The notes: a model not told the origin generated them from the letters alone. A stretch of DNA of 64,000 bases from Protonemura montana (GCA_947568835.1 OX387603.1:19244651-19308650); one strand, 5' to 3'. Shown: positions 21,745-33,110, counted from the first letter of the stretch. Translations and numbers: made by a program.

Positions 21745-22637
21745 TGAACGTAGAAGGACGCGTCCAATGGATTCTTAACATCGTATATAAGAACACTTTC
21801 ACACATGGGTATGAGGACAAAAAATAATCCAGACAATTGCAATCAAATAAGAGAACAGAGATTTGGGTAACTTCTGTAATTTTCCAAATTGTTGCTGATT
21901 TTACAATCGCATGGGAAATCTAGGTTCACAGAAATGCGATTAAAAGGGTTTTGAATCGCTTATAGTCGAAAAAATCATATGCATTTGCTCCAAATTTGAG
22001 TAAAACAGCAGGGGCCAGGCTTATCATGCAAAGTTTAAATTAACATCCAAAGTTATGAGATGATCCGCCAATCACAACCTATGTTCCCAGATTTGCAGAG
22101 ATTGTGGATCTGGCCCCTGGTACCTACTTTCCCTGTTGTCATAGTGCAATGGGTGTGCCGTTGATTAGGATCAAAGTGAAAATTGACCCATTTCAAAACA
22201 CATTGATTATAACATCCATTACCATTGTATTTGCTACGTGCAATTTAGGTGTCTTTTTTTAACGCAGACTTAATATATGGTGACGTTACTATTACGGAAT
22301 TAAAATGTAGGTAATATTTTTGTACTTATTGGCAAATGGACTAATTGAAGAGTCGGTTAAATACAGATAAAACGATTCTAACACTTGTAACAAATTACTT
22401 TTATTTGCAAGTTATTCCAATTCTTCCCCGATTGTTTACCTCAGCAAGAAAAACTCTCTCCACGTGTAATTTGCTCCACTCCTTTTCCACTCCACGTAGA
22501 TCAACTCGTTAATATTCCATTGGATTGCTGCTCGCATAAAATTAAAGGTGAATCGAATATCAAAATATCGTGCGCGACGGATTTTCAACTGACAGAAATT
22601 TGGCTCCATTCGTTCCTCTTTCAAAGCTATCGTTGTA
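21745..22637. other. intergenic with a short CAGGGGCCAG terminal-inverted-repeat element
   Basis: About 22010-22122 starts CAGGGGCCAGG and ends TCTGGCCCCTG, inverted termini of the CAGGG type seen in hAT-derived MITEs. The flanking bases do not form a clear 8-bp duplication, so the call is tentative. The rest is AT-rich. Confidence 0.4.
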
Positions 22638-22701
22638 TGCAGGTTTTGATTCAGTTCGAAGTGAGAACAGAACTGGCAAGTTTCTTGACAGAATATCGAG
22701 T
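22638..22701 (+). pseudogene. lectin exon 1 relic
   Basis: Reads VLIQFEVRTELASFLTEYRV, close to the signal-peptide end and mature start of CTL-7 (SLIQFQVGAVLTCSS). The conserved Cys is gone and the frame ends soon after. No other exon nearby. Confidence 0.55.
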
Positions 22702-23120
22702 ATCATGAGACAAAAACTAGCAACACGCAGAACCTAGAAGTTTCTTACCGCTAAATGGAACCGTGAGAGACAATGGGTTCGAATTGCATAGATGTTTAAA
22801 TTGTCGAAACAGCCAATCCGTGAATAAAATTGCAGGGCCACCATCATGTCGGTTAGCGATCGAGACTAAAAATTCTGGCTTAATTTTACTTACTTTGAAA
22901 AAAAAGTACCATCAAGCATTGGTAGATTCAACATTTGTGGCCATAGAGATATTGAGGTTACCTTGCAAAGCTTCTCAATTCTGTTATCTTATTTTACCGT
23001 GTGTATTGACTGTGTCAAAATATATTGGGTTCGGTTATACAAATTTGGTTTTCTATCAATGGAAGCTAAATTCTTATGAATGTTTCCAACTGTAGGAATA
23101 ATCACTATATATCAACAGAA
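22702..23120. other. intergenic
   Basis: No gene supported. An open + frame over 22763-23095 has no recognisable domain. A poly-C tract follows at about 23134-23156. Confidence 0.35.
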
Positions 23121-23122
23121 AA

Positions 23123-23219
23123 GAGGATAATGTCCCCCCCCCCCCCCTCCCCCCCCATCTAAAACTATATTCCCCTCAACTTTGCTCGACACTCCCCTCA
23201 GAAAAATAATACTATAAAA
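23123..23219 (+). promoter_or_regulatory. CTL-7 promoter module
   Basis: GAGGATAATGTCCCC at 23123, a long C tract, ATTCCCCTC at 23169-23177, CTCCCCTC at 23192-23199, TATAAAA at 23213-23219. Intact although the gene is broken. Confidence 0.65.
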
Positions 23220-23263
23220 AGACATTTTGTTAAGAAATCATTTTCATATTATTGGCAAACACC

Positions 23264-24733
23264 ATGGCTCAAAGTATTTCATTTCTCGTGATTTTGTGTG
23301 GGTCCTTGATTCAGTTCCAAGTTGGTGCAGTGCTGACATGTTCCTCGACAAACAGTTCAGTGATTGGGGTTGCATTTGACAGCAGCCTGAATCAAACCGG
23401 GGACTGGCATCACTCGGTAATTATCCATTTCTGTAAAGCCTTTCAACTTAAAATTAAATTTTCCTTAGTAGTTTGTTGTTATTTTTTCGGTTTCATTAAG
23501 AAAAAACAAACATGACCAGTTATTTGGGTTTTATTGGTTTACAATAGATAATCTTGTCAAAGCGCGGCCTTCAAAAGGGTTACTCTTTGGATGAGAACGA
23601 TGTCCCCTGGAACGTAGAAGTTGGATATCAAACAATAAACTGTGATGCTGATTCGAAAGAAACGCTCAAAGTTAAGATATCGTTTTCTGGTATGTGTTAC
23701 CGTTGAGTGTAGGTTATAGGTAGAGTTTCAACGTCAATGTTACAGTCTCTGCGTGAAAGATGGCCGCCAAATGACCACCTTACCGACAAAAATGCAGAGT
23801 ACCAGTACATCACGTTAAGCAGAACCACTGTCGTATGAATTTTAATTTCGATATTTCTCGTAGGTTAACTCGCTTTTGAGACTTTTCATGCTTAAAAAAT
23901 CTCCATCAATTTTTACCTCAACGATTGATATACACGTAACGATATTGAAAAGCGAGTAACCTACGAAAAATATCGAAATTCAATTTCATACGACAGTAGC
24001 TCTACTTAACGTGATTGTCCGGTACTCTGCATTTTTGTCGGTAAGGTAGTCATCTTTCACGCAGAGACTGTAACATTGACGTTGAAACTCTACCTATAAC
24101 CTACACTCAACGGTGTTACTAAAGAAGTGCCTTTATAGTACCCTAAGCTCTTAATTACCAGCCAAAAGAGCTTCTCTTATGAATTTTAAGAAATGTAATT
24201 GAGAAATCCCACTCTAATATCTAAAACTAAATTTCAGTGCGACGAATTCGTAACCCCGTTTTCATATTCTTCCCGGGACTTGGTTACTACAAATATCACC
24301 TAAAGAAAACCGCCTGGCAAGCTGCAAAGGAAGTATGTGAAAGAGAAGGAGCTCATCTCGCCATCATCAACTCCCAGCAAGAGGCTGATGCCTTGAAAAA
24401 GTTTATTAGTAGCGACGATTGGTGGGCATATCTTGGCCTAATTAAACACGATGCTAAAGGAGAATTCATGAAAATTTTTGGTAAGCCAAACATTTTTTAA
24501 TTTATAATATTGTCGTAAGTAAATTAATGTTACATGGCTGTTAATCATTTTTATTCCTTGCATCAGGAGATCCGATCAATAAGACAGGATTTGCGAAGTG
24601 GTAAACTGGTGTTAATCCTGCAAATGCACCCGCTACTGAAGTCGCAATTCTTCATCTTACCACAGGAACTCTAAGTTATGATAACCAGTTCACTAGGCAT
24701 ACGAGTATTAGTGAACTAAATCTGTCAAGTTAA
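23264..24733 (+). pseudogene. CTL-7: lectin with stop codon in exon 4
   Basis: Exons 23264-23416, 23548-23689, 24238-24480 and 24567-24733 are all recognisable with good splice sites. Exons 1-3 are open: signal peptide MAQSISFLVILCGS, N-terminal domain, CTLD start FIFFPGLGYYKYH, VCEREGAHLAIINS, YLGLIKHD. In exon 4, GDPINKTGFAKW is followed by TAA at 24602-24604 where neighbours have Tyr, Asn or His codons. The lost tail still reads TGVNPANAP and then SISEL, so the last Cys is also changed to Ser. A product of 191 aa would lack the ligand-binding half. Probably a recent pseudogene; a truncated secreted protein is the alternative. Confidence 0.82.
23701..24112. mobile_element. foldback MITE with 7-bp target-site duplication
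   Basis: 412-bp element in CTL-7 intron 2, 11 bases after the exon 2 donor. Inverted arms of about 170 bp begin CGTTGAGTGTAGGTTATAGG and end in the complement. GTGTTAC stands directly on both sides (23694-23700 and 24113-24119). No reading frame. Confidence 0.88.
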
Positions 24734-25170
24734 ATACTGCTAAAAAAAACTCGATAGTGCGTTTTTTCAGCCAATATTATTAACTACAGTTGAAGATATC
24801 TTTTGACAGAGTGAAATTGTAAAAAAAGTAACTTCGAGTAGTTTTTGAAGGTCGTCATGAATAAATCGCTAAAGTTTAAAAATCAGGGTGTTACTTAATC
24901 GTTTTTTACTCAACAACGTAACACATTTCTATATTGGCAATAAATTGGCAATTTAGCCTACAAAAAAAAATATGAAAGAAAATAATGTATTTTAAGGTAA
25001 ATATTACTGCATGCGGATTCTGTATCTTCTTTTTTATTTCAGCAATCTCCAAACTGAAATAATTACAAAGGTACATAGCAATTTCAGATCAGAATTCTTT
25101 CCAATCGGACCACGCATCCTGTTTTATGCATGTAAATGTTCGGCAAGAGCTGAGTGCGATTTATCAACGG
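24734..25170. other. intergenic
   Basis: CTL-7 3' flank and AT-rich sequence; nothing recognised. Confidence 0.4.
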
Positions 25171-25174
25171 AGAA

Positions 25175-25263
25175 GAGGAGAGATTTCCCCAGCCTGGATA
25201 TTGTCCACTCATCGATATCCAACATTCCCCTCATAACTAATATTCGTATAAAAGTACTGCAAC
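25175..25263 (+). promoter_or_regulatory. CTL-8 promoter module with kB-like site
   Basis: GAGGAGAGATTTCCCC at 25175-25190, ATTCCCCTC at 25224-25232, TATAAAA at 25257-25263. Confidence 0.72.
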
Positions 25264-25298
25264 CTCTATTCTAAATAATCTTTAGTGCATTTAAAACT

Positions 25299-26552
25299 AT
25301 GAAGCTCATAAGCATGGCTGCAAACAGAATCTCAGCATTAGCACTCTTGTGCGTATTCTTGGTTCAATTCCTGGTTGGGGCAGAACTCGCGTGTTCATCG
25401 ACAAACACGTCGGCGCTGAGGGTCACTTTTGACAGTCATCGAAATGAAAGTGGACACTGGACGCATTCAGTAAGTGAGCTAGTTTATGCTTGTATTGTTG
25501 TTTATCAAACATGGTAATGTAGCTATCGTGAATTGCCAAACCGATTTTATGTCTGCGCCATTTTTTCTTTTAGATTGGTCTCAAAAACCGTGGACTTCCG
25601 AAAGGACAAAAAACTAAAAAAACAGATCTTTGGAAAGTTGATGTTGATTACAGTCCTGAGAATTGTGACGAAGATGACAAAGATTCACTCAACGTCTTGA
25701 TTTCTCTTTCTAGTATGTGCAACATTTTGCCGAATTATTTTACATTGTATCCAATGTAATGTATTCAAAAGTATTTTGCACCTAAATAATTTTTTTTTGA
25801 ACCAGTTCTGAGAAGAAGCCCGGATTACAAATTCTACCCGGGTTTCGGCTACTACAAGTTTCACGCTACTGTCACTACTTGGTCAGTTGCTAAGGAGATA
25901 TGTGAGAAGGAAGATGCTCACCTAGCGATCATCAACTCCCAGGAGGAAGCTGATCTGATGACTCGTCTGCTTGTCAATGCCAGTGTCTCATGGTCTTGGG
26001 TTGGTCTTGTCAAAAAAGATCCTAAAGAATTCACTACAATATTTGGTAAATTATGGTCATGTTTTAACAAAAACTATTTGAAATGGGTTTTGAATGATGA
26101 GTAAAGGACAACTAAATTTCCCTTATTTAATTGAAATTTAGCTGTCCTTAACTTAGCATTCAAAGCCCATTTAAAATAGTTTTTGTTATAACTAGTGCTT
26201 AGGATAAATCAAGTAGACATGAGTCTAAAAACCATCATATGGTCATGTTTCATTATTATTTTTTAAATATAATTTGAGTATTTTATTCGATCGATATACA
26301 TTTATTTTGATGTTTAACTCAATAATTTAAATTTTTTATTGTTTTTCTTGAATTATTAATTTATTCAAAATGTTTTTGCTGACTTTTCTAGGTGATCCGA
26401 TCAGTTCGACAGGCTTCGAGAAGTGGAACACTGGCGTGAGTCCTACGAACGCGAAAGTTACCCACAGTGCAGTTATTCATACAACTCTGGGAGTACTTAG
26501 CTACGACGGGAACACTGCTAAGTACGTCAGTGTGTGCGAACAAGATTGGTAG
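25299..26552 (+). CDS. CTL-8: LPSBP-like C-type lectin, loop-degenerate group
   Basis: Exons 25299-25469, 25574-25712, 25806-26045 and 26392-26552; 236 aa, or 231 from the in-frame ATG at 25314. Signal peptide ISALALLCVFLVQF, mature start near AELACSS. N-terminal domain includes NRGLPKG and ENCDED. CTLD: DYKFYPGFGYYKFH, ICEKEDAHLAIINS, WVGLVKKD. One residue shorter before TTIF than its neighbours (PKEF rather than PKGEF). Exon 4: GDPISSTGFEKWNTG, VSPTNAK, then YVSVCEQDW. Inner cysteines and EPN/QPD are absent. Intron 3 carries a family B MITE. Confidence 0.9.
26061..26235. mobile_element. MITE family B, short copy in CTL-8 intron 3
   Basis: Inverted arms AAAACTATTTGAAATGGG.. and ..CCCATTTAAAATAGTTTT flank an AAATTTCCC/GAAATTTAG core. 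The right end continues into AAGTAGACATGAGTCTAAAA, the complement of the left flank of the CTL-3 copy. Confidence 0.72.
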
Positions 26553-27300
26553 TGGCTCACGTCAAACATCGTGTCTCAGGAAAAAAATCATTTCCTTTTT
26601 TATCTATAGAGATAAAATTTTTGATTTAAGGGGTCGCATTTTTGTAGAAATTAAAAAAAACATGTCGATCACATAACCAATAAAAGTTTTATAAAAACCC
26701 TTAGTCTTAGTTATAAATGGAAAGATTGAAATCGTACCGTAATTACCATCTGTTAAATAGGTTTGTTTAAATCACAAGATACGGACGGTTAGTTTTTAGT
26801 CGTTCCCAAATATTTCATAAGTACTAGCATTGAGTTTATAGGTATAGTCAAGGGGTTATATTTGATGTTAAGTCTTAGCAACGGAGCCGCAAAACAAGCG
26901 TCACTTGATGGCGCTTGTGGGCGTTCCTTTTAAACGACAGTGTCTCCACCTAGTAGCATCCTCCACTTTTGTCCGTAAAGTGTTCATTTGTTGGCAATTT
27001 TTCGTGAAGTAAAACATTTTGCAGTGATTGAGAGCCGTTGGAGTGCTCTTTTTGGGTTTTTGGTCCCAAAAAGAACCTTACCCGACTTCCAGCAGATATC
27101 GCTCTCAAGGGTGACTCTCACCCTTTTGAGAGTGCCTTTTTTTTCGACTAAAACCCTTCATAATAAATCATTAGCTGTAAAACCACAAAAAAATGACAAC
27201 GTGTAACTTAAATTGATGGTATTAAATAAATTAAATTTTACCATCAACCGTTCTTATTTGGTTGATTTGGTGAATACAAACAAACGGAGAGCTACATGGG
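26553..27300. other. intergenic, about 750 bp
   Basis: CTL-8 3' region (ATTAAA/AATAAAAG near 26678). A somewhat GC-richer block at 26880-27140 contains inverted GAGAGTG/CACTCTC-type repeats (ACTCTCAAGGGTGAC..); no gene recognised. Confidence 0.4.
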
Positions 27301-27339
27301 AAAAAATCTCCCTCATCCAACCTCGATTGACTCTATTTC

Positions 27340-27381
27340 CCCAGGTTCCCCTCCTCTCTCCGACTTTTACCTCCTATAAAA
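27340..27381 (+). promoter_or_regulatory. CTL-9 promoter
   Basis: TTCCCCTC at 27346-27353 and TATAAAA at 27375-27381. Confidence 0.62.
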
Positions 27382-27434
27382 CTGCACTATCTACTGCCAG
27401 TCATCAGATAGACTCGCTTTGCATATCATTCATC

Positions 27435-30400
27435 ATGAACTATCTGACTCTCGTTGCTCTAGTGGCATCCGTGATTTCGGTCTGTGTTCGTACCTTGGTG
27501 ACGGCACAGTCAGATAAATTGTGCTCGACTCAATCAGTAACCTCAAAGGCAGCAGCTTCAATCGTAACCCATAGTAACCTCACGGGTCACTGGCTTATCA
27601 AGGTATTTACAATCGCAAACCTAGAAATGCTACCGATTGCAATAATGGTTTGCGTAGAGCATTTAACGCAATCCGAGCCTGTTGCATGAAAAAAAAAGTC
27701 ATGTTGAGTACAACTAAACTATTTTTGATGCAAGAACCATTGCTTGTCAATGACCGAGGTCTGTGGCTAACAAAAGTAATTTACTACTGGCAACCTAATT
27801 TACTACTGACAACCTAATTTACTACTGGCAACCTAATTTACTACTGACATTTCCATTCAAGACTAACACATGGAATTTTATCGTGGGGCCTATCGCATCA
27901 CACTAAAAGATTGTTTGTTCTCCAAAAAAGAGCGATAAGGTACTTGGCTCAAGCCACTTCTAGTCTTTGCACTGCCGGCATGTTTTACAAAGATTCGTGT
28001 AAGCCATATTTTATTAAATTTAAAATTCTGACATTACCTTGTATTTTTATACATAGTGCAATATGCCTAATTATAGATAATAAACAATTGACAAGTGACT
28101 GTAATTCTACGCATAGATATCTGACAAGAAATAGTCATGTATTAAAATTAAGAAAAAACGCATCAAAATTAGACAAAAAAATCCTATAACAGTTAGTATT
28201 TTTGATTTGAAATTTGATTTAAATTCCAAACGCTTGCCATGAGCGGGGTATTGTATTATTAAGAACATTAATAACCTCTCAAAAATGTATTGATTAAATT
28301 TCTTGAATTGAAGAAACAGTATTTGATAGTTAGAGCAACACGCGCGACAGGTGGAGATCGGGGTTCGATTGCCTGTTTTGGCATCAATTTTTTAGAGGTT
28401 ATTAGTGTTCCAAATAATAAAATCAGACAATCTGTTTTTCCCACAGAAATTTCCACGGTCCATTAAAATTGCCGATCCTCACAGCTTTCTTGTAACATTA
28501 ACCATGAAACAATGATCTCTTTGAATACATTTTTCGCCTGCTAATTAAAAAAATGCAGTTATTTTGCAAAGTTTCAAGCATTTTGAAGTAAATCCTCAAG
28601 CCCTTGCCCCTAAACGCAGCCCACAGAGCAAGCTTGGCACCTCCACGCTTATTGATTGATTTTTTTCTGTTAAACGACGCACTGTTTTGACATCTGGCTA
28701 TGCGGCACTGGGCTAATGGCGTCGGTGAATGTGTGAATGATGATAAGGATGATGATGAACATAACCTAGTCTAGGAGGGAGGAGGGGAAACCTAGTGCCG
28801 GTACCTAGTCTACTCCTGTCGAAGAGCACCAAGGGGACCACCGGCTTAACGTCCCTTCCGAAGGACGGTACAACACGAACAGCAGGATTCTTCCTCAAAT
28901 TCATTCTGTCGAGAGGTTGATAAGCAAGGCGAATGAAGTTGCTGTACTAACTTTCATCCCTCCAACCACTTTCCAGAACAGAACTGGTTATGTGTATGAT
29001 GGTTACCCATCCAATACCTGACCCAGCGCAGTGTTGCTTAACTTTGGAGATCTAACGAGAACCGGTGTTTCCAACACCCCAAACCGTTCGGTTACACGGC
29101 TATTAAACTGGGTCTAAGTCAAAAAAGGGCAAAAAAGTCTTCCAGTCGCGTTAGCCTTACCTTGCCACAGCCTGGTAGACTTTGAAGTCACTCACAACAT
29201 GCTGAAAACTTTTGAATGCAAAATAAAACTAGTCTTCACCGGGGAGTTTGAAAATTAACCAGAAAATTATGAAGTAACAAAACATTTTGCATTTTAATTA
29301 TTTGTGAATTGATCAGTTAATTAACGTGAAACTCAATCTATTGAAAAATAAGAACTTGAATACAAAACTAAAAGTCCTAATGACTTCTGCTAAATACCTA
29401 CTGTACACTAGCGGATTCTAGCAATGGCTGCCAAAAAGCGGTTTACAAGCTTAGTTGCATCCCAAACCTGATAAAAGTTAGAACTAACCTAAAAAATATA
29501 AATTTTATCTTTCGTTGATTAATATTGATTGTTTTTCATTAAAGATTTAATTTACTGACATTAATAAAAGTTTCAATTAAAACAAAACATTTGTTTCTGC
29601 TTTTAAATCGGATAGCTAACAGTAGCATCATGGTACCATGTTTTCTAGGTTGGTACAAGCACCCCAGAAAGTAGCAAACTCAAGTTTGTTCTAGTGTAGT
29701 ACGAGGAACTGCATGTTCAAAGCGGCCTTACACGTGGTCTGCATTTATTAATCCTGACGATTAAAATGCGTACCCCTAGACGCAGCCCGCAGAGCAAACT
29801 CGGCACTTCCACTGAAATATTATGGATTTCGATTTCGATTAATGTGATACCTTGCACTTTTCTTGATTTCTTAACTATCTGGTTAGGTGCGTGTTAGCAT
29901 ACATGTTTAAATACTCTATTTATGTTTATGTTTATGTTATTTATGTTTAAAATTGTGTATTACTAAATGGGTGACATTTATTTCTGTAACTGGTGGCCAG
30001 TAACAATAAATGTTCACGAAAAGAATTAAATTTTATGTTATAAGAAATTGAAAAAAAATTAGTTACTCAAATAAGTTCATTAAATCAAATATGAAAGTTA
30101 ATTATCTATTCTAAACCTGGAAAGGAAGCTAGACTGCAAAAATTTGCAACCGAAACCGGGTTACGAACCCGGGACATCCCAATTGCCGGTCAGGTGCTCT
30201 ACCAACTGAGCTATCCGGGTGGGATATAGGATTCCCTTAAGGGGAAAGAGACCGAGGTGACGAGTTCATCAATGGCCACAGGACAGAATTCACTATTCCT
30301 CGAATCCCGGTTATCTCGAAAGATATACGGCTTTTGCAGTGTTTTTTGGTTTTCTGGAATTTCCACTAGGAAGCTTAAACCAACAAGCGGATGATGGAAA

Positions 30401-32235
30401 GGAAGCTAGACTGGAAAAATGTGCAGCCGAAACGGGATACGAACCCGGGTTAAAATTGTGTATTACTGAATGGGTGACATTTATTTCTGTAACTGGTGGC
30501 CAGTAAGAATAATTGTTCGCGAAAAGAATTAAATTTTATGTTATAAGGAATTGAAAAAAAAAGTAGTTACTCAAATAAGTTCATTAAATCAAACATGAAA
30601 GTTAGTTATCTATTCTAAACCTTTTCTTTTACCCCTTATAGTCAAACTTAATCACACAAACCTATAAAATCTGACCAACTCTGCTAAGCGCTAAACCCTA
30701 ATCATTCTCCTAGTTTCGCCAGGGAGGTTGAGACATAACATTTCCTTCCTGTTCCAGGTAATCCTGGAACAGGACAAGAATCCTCGCAGTCGACCGTGGC
30801 TAGTGCGCCTTGATCAAGAGTCATCGCAGTGCGATCTGGTGGAGACAACGCTAACCACGGTCACATTCATAGGTATCTTCGTCATCCACGGCCAAGCAGC
30901 CAAGCATACTGCTTTGAACTGGAACTTTGAAACTCAGAATCAAACAAAAGTTGCTTAATAATTTGAAATAAAATTTTCCTTAACAAAAAAAAAATTGTAT
31001 AATTTGTAGTCTTTGAGTTAAAGCACAGATTAATATTAACCCCATTGCATTGGGGGTAAAATTGTTATCACCATGGCAACAAGCCCTGAAGATCTGGAAA
31101 CATCATCTGTGAGTGGATGTTCATCTTTGAACTTTAAGGTTAAACTTAAACGATCCTTGGTGAATCCGCTCAATTATTAAAATAATTTTGTCTGAGCCAG
31201 TCGAAACTACTTTTCCCAAAATTTATTTCCCGTTTCAGTGGCCCCGCCACTCCCCGGCCCCGACTACGTCCTCCACGCAGGCGTCGGATACTACAAGTTC
31301 CACGCGTTCGCGCAGACCTGGCTCCGGGCCCGTGACATTTGCACTCAAGAAGGCTCGCATCTCGCCGTCTTGAACTCTGCGAAGGAGGCGGAAATCGCGA
31401 AGCAGCTGTTTGTTCCGTATCCGAAAATAAACGGAACTGAGCACCACCAGTTCGCGTGGTTGGGCGTGCAAGAACGCGGTGCTCGAAATTTTTACAGCAT
31501 TTTTGGTGAGTAACAGAAAAGTATTTTCTTATAGCAAGTTTTGCAAAGTGTATTAGTATTCAGTAGGTAGCATTCAGAATAGTGATAAAACTGTGGTTCT
31601 AAAGTTTAACATTCTCACGTTCACAATAAATATAATTTTAGAACCTTTTACTCTGTTCTGCGAGAGAACATACTTTTCCCGGCAGAGGCGCCACCGGTAG
31701 CCTTCGGGTGACATGTGGGCCAACTGTCAGTTTTAAAAACTCTGCAATAACTAATATTTGCCAATTTTTCTTTTGCTCTGAAGCTTTTGTTGTCTTAAGA
31801 TATTTTGTGTTTTGAACTATTACAATCATTTTCTACCAGTTATTGTATCTTAGGAATGATTTGGAGATAAAATAAATATTTTAAGATCGCGCCTCTGAAA
31901 TCATAATGGAATTCCAGTAAAGAGTTGGTAGCAATGCTGTGGGAGAGGGGAAAGTCCTTGGGCTGGTATCTTCTCTAACGGACTAGAATGTAGTTTTACT
32001 TATCGGAAATTTTGAGAAATTGTAAAAACAAACGTCCGTTCGGTCTGTGAAATTAGTAACCATTTCGCGTCAAATTCCAGGCGAACCTCTCAACGAAACC
32101 GGGTTCAACTCTTGGTCGGCGGGGGAACCGGACGACTTCGTTGACGGCTGCGTGACACTTCAACGTCACACCGGCAAACTAGCAGACATCGGGTGCACGA
32201 TGAAAGTGGCATTCATTTGCGAGCAGGAGCTTTGA
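27435..32235 (+). CDS. CTL-9: LPSBP-like C-type lectin, EPD type, long first intron
   Basis: Exons 27435-27602, 30758-30872, 31239-31505 and 32081-32235; 234 aa. Signal peptide MNYLTLVALVASVISV, mature start near QSDKLCS. Exon 2 is short and divergent (RPWLVRLDQ, SQCDL). CTLD: DYVLHAGVGYYKFH, ICTQEGSHLAVLNS, WLGVQERG. Exon 4 has GEPDDFVDGC and IGC, so the inner cysteine pair is present, with EPD in place of EPN/QPD. Coding GC is higher than in neighbours. Intron 1 (3,155 bp) is packed with repeats: minisatellite, retrotransposon end, and SINE families A, C and D. Belongs with CTL-1 and CTL-14 to 16. Confidence 0.86.
27778..27848. repeat. 19-bp minisatellite
   Basis: About 3.6 units of TTTACTACTGRCAACCTAA in CTL-9 intron 1, alternating G and A at one position. 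Confidence 0.8.
27870..28190 (+). mobile_element. non-LTR retrotransposon reverse-transcriptase C-terminal fragment
   Basis: Open + frame reads WGLSHHTKRLFVLQKRAIRY then LA, and further on FKILTLPCIFI and YLTRN, ending LDKKIL and stop. This is the standard end of the reverse-transcriptase protein of insect jockey/CR1-like elements. 5'-truncated; inside CTL-9 intron 1. Confidence 0.82.
28200..28430 (+). repeat. tRNA-like SINE family C copy
   Basis: Begins ATTTAAATTCCAAACGCTTG, then ATAACCTCTCAAAA, a tRNA-like GTTAGAGCAACACGCG..GGGGTTCGATTGCC, and the tail TTTAGAGGTTATTAGTGTTC followed by AATAATAAAA. Confidence 0.65.
28672..29100 (+). repeat. SINE-like repeat family A, long copy
   Basis: Starts TTAAACGACGCACTGTTTTG, has the GATGATGA tract, GGAGGAGGGGAAACC, CTTAACGTCCCTTCCGAAGG, and ends GAGAACCGGTGTTTCCAACA. 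The fullest copy in the window, about 430 bp. Confidence 0.72.
29945..30630. repeat. nested duplicated block A-B-C-B'-A'
   Basis: Block A (29945-30117, starting AAATTGTGTATTACT and ending CTATTCTAAACC) recurs at about 30453-30625. Block B (30118-30172, GGAAAGGAAGCTAGACTG.. to ..GAACCCGGG) recurs at 30396-30450. All are in the same orientation, but the second B precedes the second A, so it is not a simple tandem copy. Within CTL-9 intron 1. Confidence 0.65.
30149..30220 (-). repeat. tRNA-like SINE head (family D), 72-nt cloverleaf
   Basis: On the minus strand the 72 bases fold as a tRNA: acceptor ACCCGGA/TTTCGGT (one mismatch, two G-T), D stem GCTC/GAGC, anticodon stem CCTGA/TTGGG, T stem CCGGG/CCCGG with loop TTCGTAA. 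The loop CCGGCAA would give anticodon GGC but has C, not T, at position 33. A second partial copy stands 250 bp away, so this is more likely a SINE promoter than a working tRNA. Confidence 0.6.
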
Positions 32236-32960
32236 TTTAATATGCAAAATTTTATCGAAGATAATTGCACAATTCGTTAGAGAACGTTTTCATAGTTGGG
32301 TTTTTATACCTATACTGTCTAACAATAAACGTCTAGAACAAAGCCCACACACATGTTTAATTTGTGTGGTCTTTTTAATTTCACACAACTATTACTAACT
32401 GAATATTGCTGACAAATGTGAGCAAAAAATAAACAAACGTTTGCCCGGTATTACAATTTTCTTAGCTTTTACAGAAAGTGGGGGTTAAATAAATTGTCAT
32501 GGCAACAACCAATCACAGGCAGTGAAATTCAGCTGTTTCTGTGAGTTGTGAACGTATTTGAAAAATATTGTTGTACTCAAATGAGCCTTCATCACGTAGT
32601 AACGGTTAGATTCACACGATAGCGCTTCCGGCTACAATTGTTATCAAATCTCTTTAATCAAATGATAATTTAAATAAGGCAATCGATGCATGTATAGTTT
32701 AAGTTAAAGTTTAAGTTAAACTGAAACCATAGCGTAAAACAGACTTAAATGCAGGTAATCTGCGAGAAATAATTAAATTAAAATGCTCATAACTCGAAAT
32801 GGCGGTGACTATCCAAGGGCGATGGCCATTTTTGTGGGTAAAATAGTTTGCAGTCGATAATTATCTCGAAGACAGTTTAACATTAGCGTTGATTACCCAT
32901 AAGCCCGATGGTTCAATTATGATTTTACGGTGAATATGAACATTTTTTACAGGAAATAAA
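32236..32960. other. intergenic, about 720 bp
   Basis: CTL-9 3' region with AATAAA at about 32325, then AT-rich sequence. No gene recognised. Confidence 0.4.
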
Positions 32961-32963
32961 GTA

Positions 32964-33075
32964 GGGGAGTATCTTCACAATTTTATACATGTATTCCCCT
33001 CATCTTCTCAATATTATTTCTCCTCACTATTATTTCTCCTCACTATTATTTCTCCTCTTACAAATGACTATATAA
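32964..33075 (+). promoter_or_regulatory. CTL-10 promoter with internal 16-bp tandem repeats
   Basis: GGGGAGTATCTTC at 32964, ATTCCCCTC at 32993-33001, three TATTATTTCTCCTCAC-like units at about 33011-33058, TATATAA at 33069-33075. The repeats widen the usual spacing between TTCCCCTC and TATA. Confidence 0.7.
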
Positions 33076-33110
33076 GGTCATTAACTGGCGATGATCGTCA
33101 AGTGACAGAC

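Noticed and set aside
22010..22122. Definite hAT MITE
   Set aside because: Ends look right (CAGGGGCCAG / CTGGCCCCTG) but no clear 8-bp target duplication, so kept only as a tentative note.
22763..23095. 110-codon + strand frame
   Set aside because: No recognisable domain, signal peptide or splice partner; lies in decayed sequence between relics.
26880..27200. Possible gene in a GC-richer block
   Set aside because: Only short frames, with inverted GAGAGTG-type repeats; more like repeat debris.
30149..30220. Working tRNA-Ala(GGC) gene
   Set aside because: C at position 33, mismatch in the acceptor stem, and a second partial copy 250 bp away point to a SINE head.
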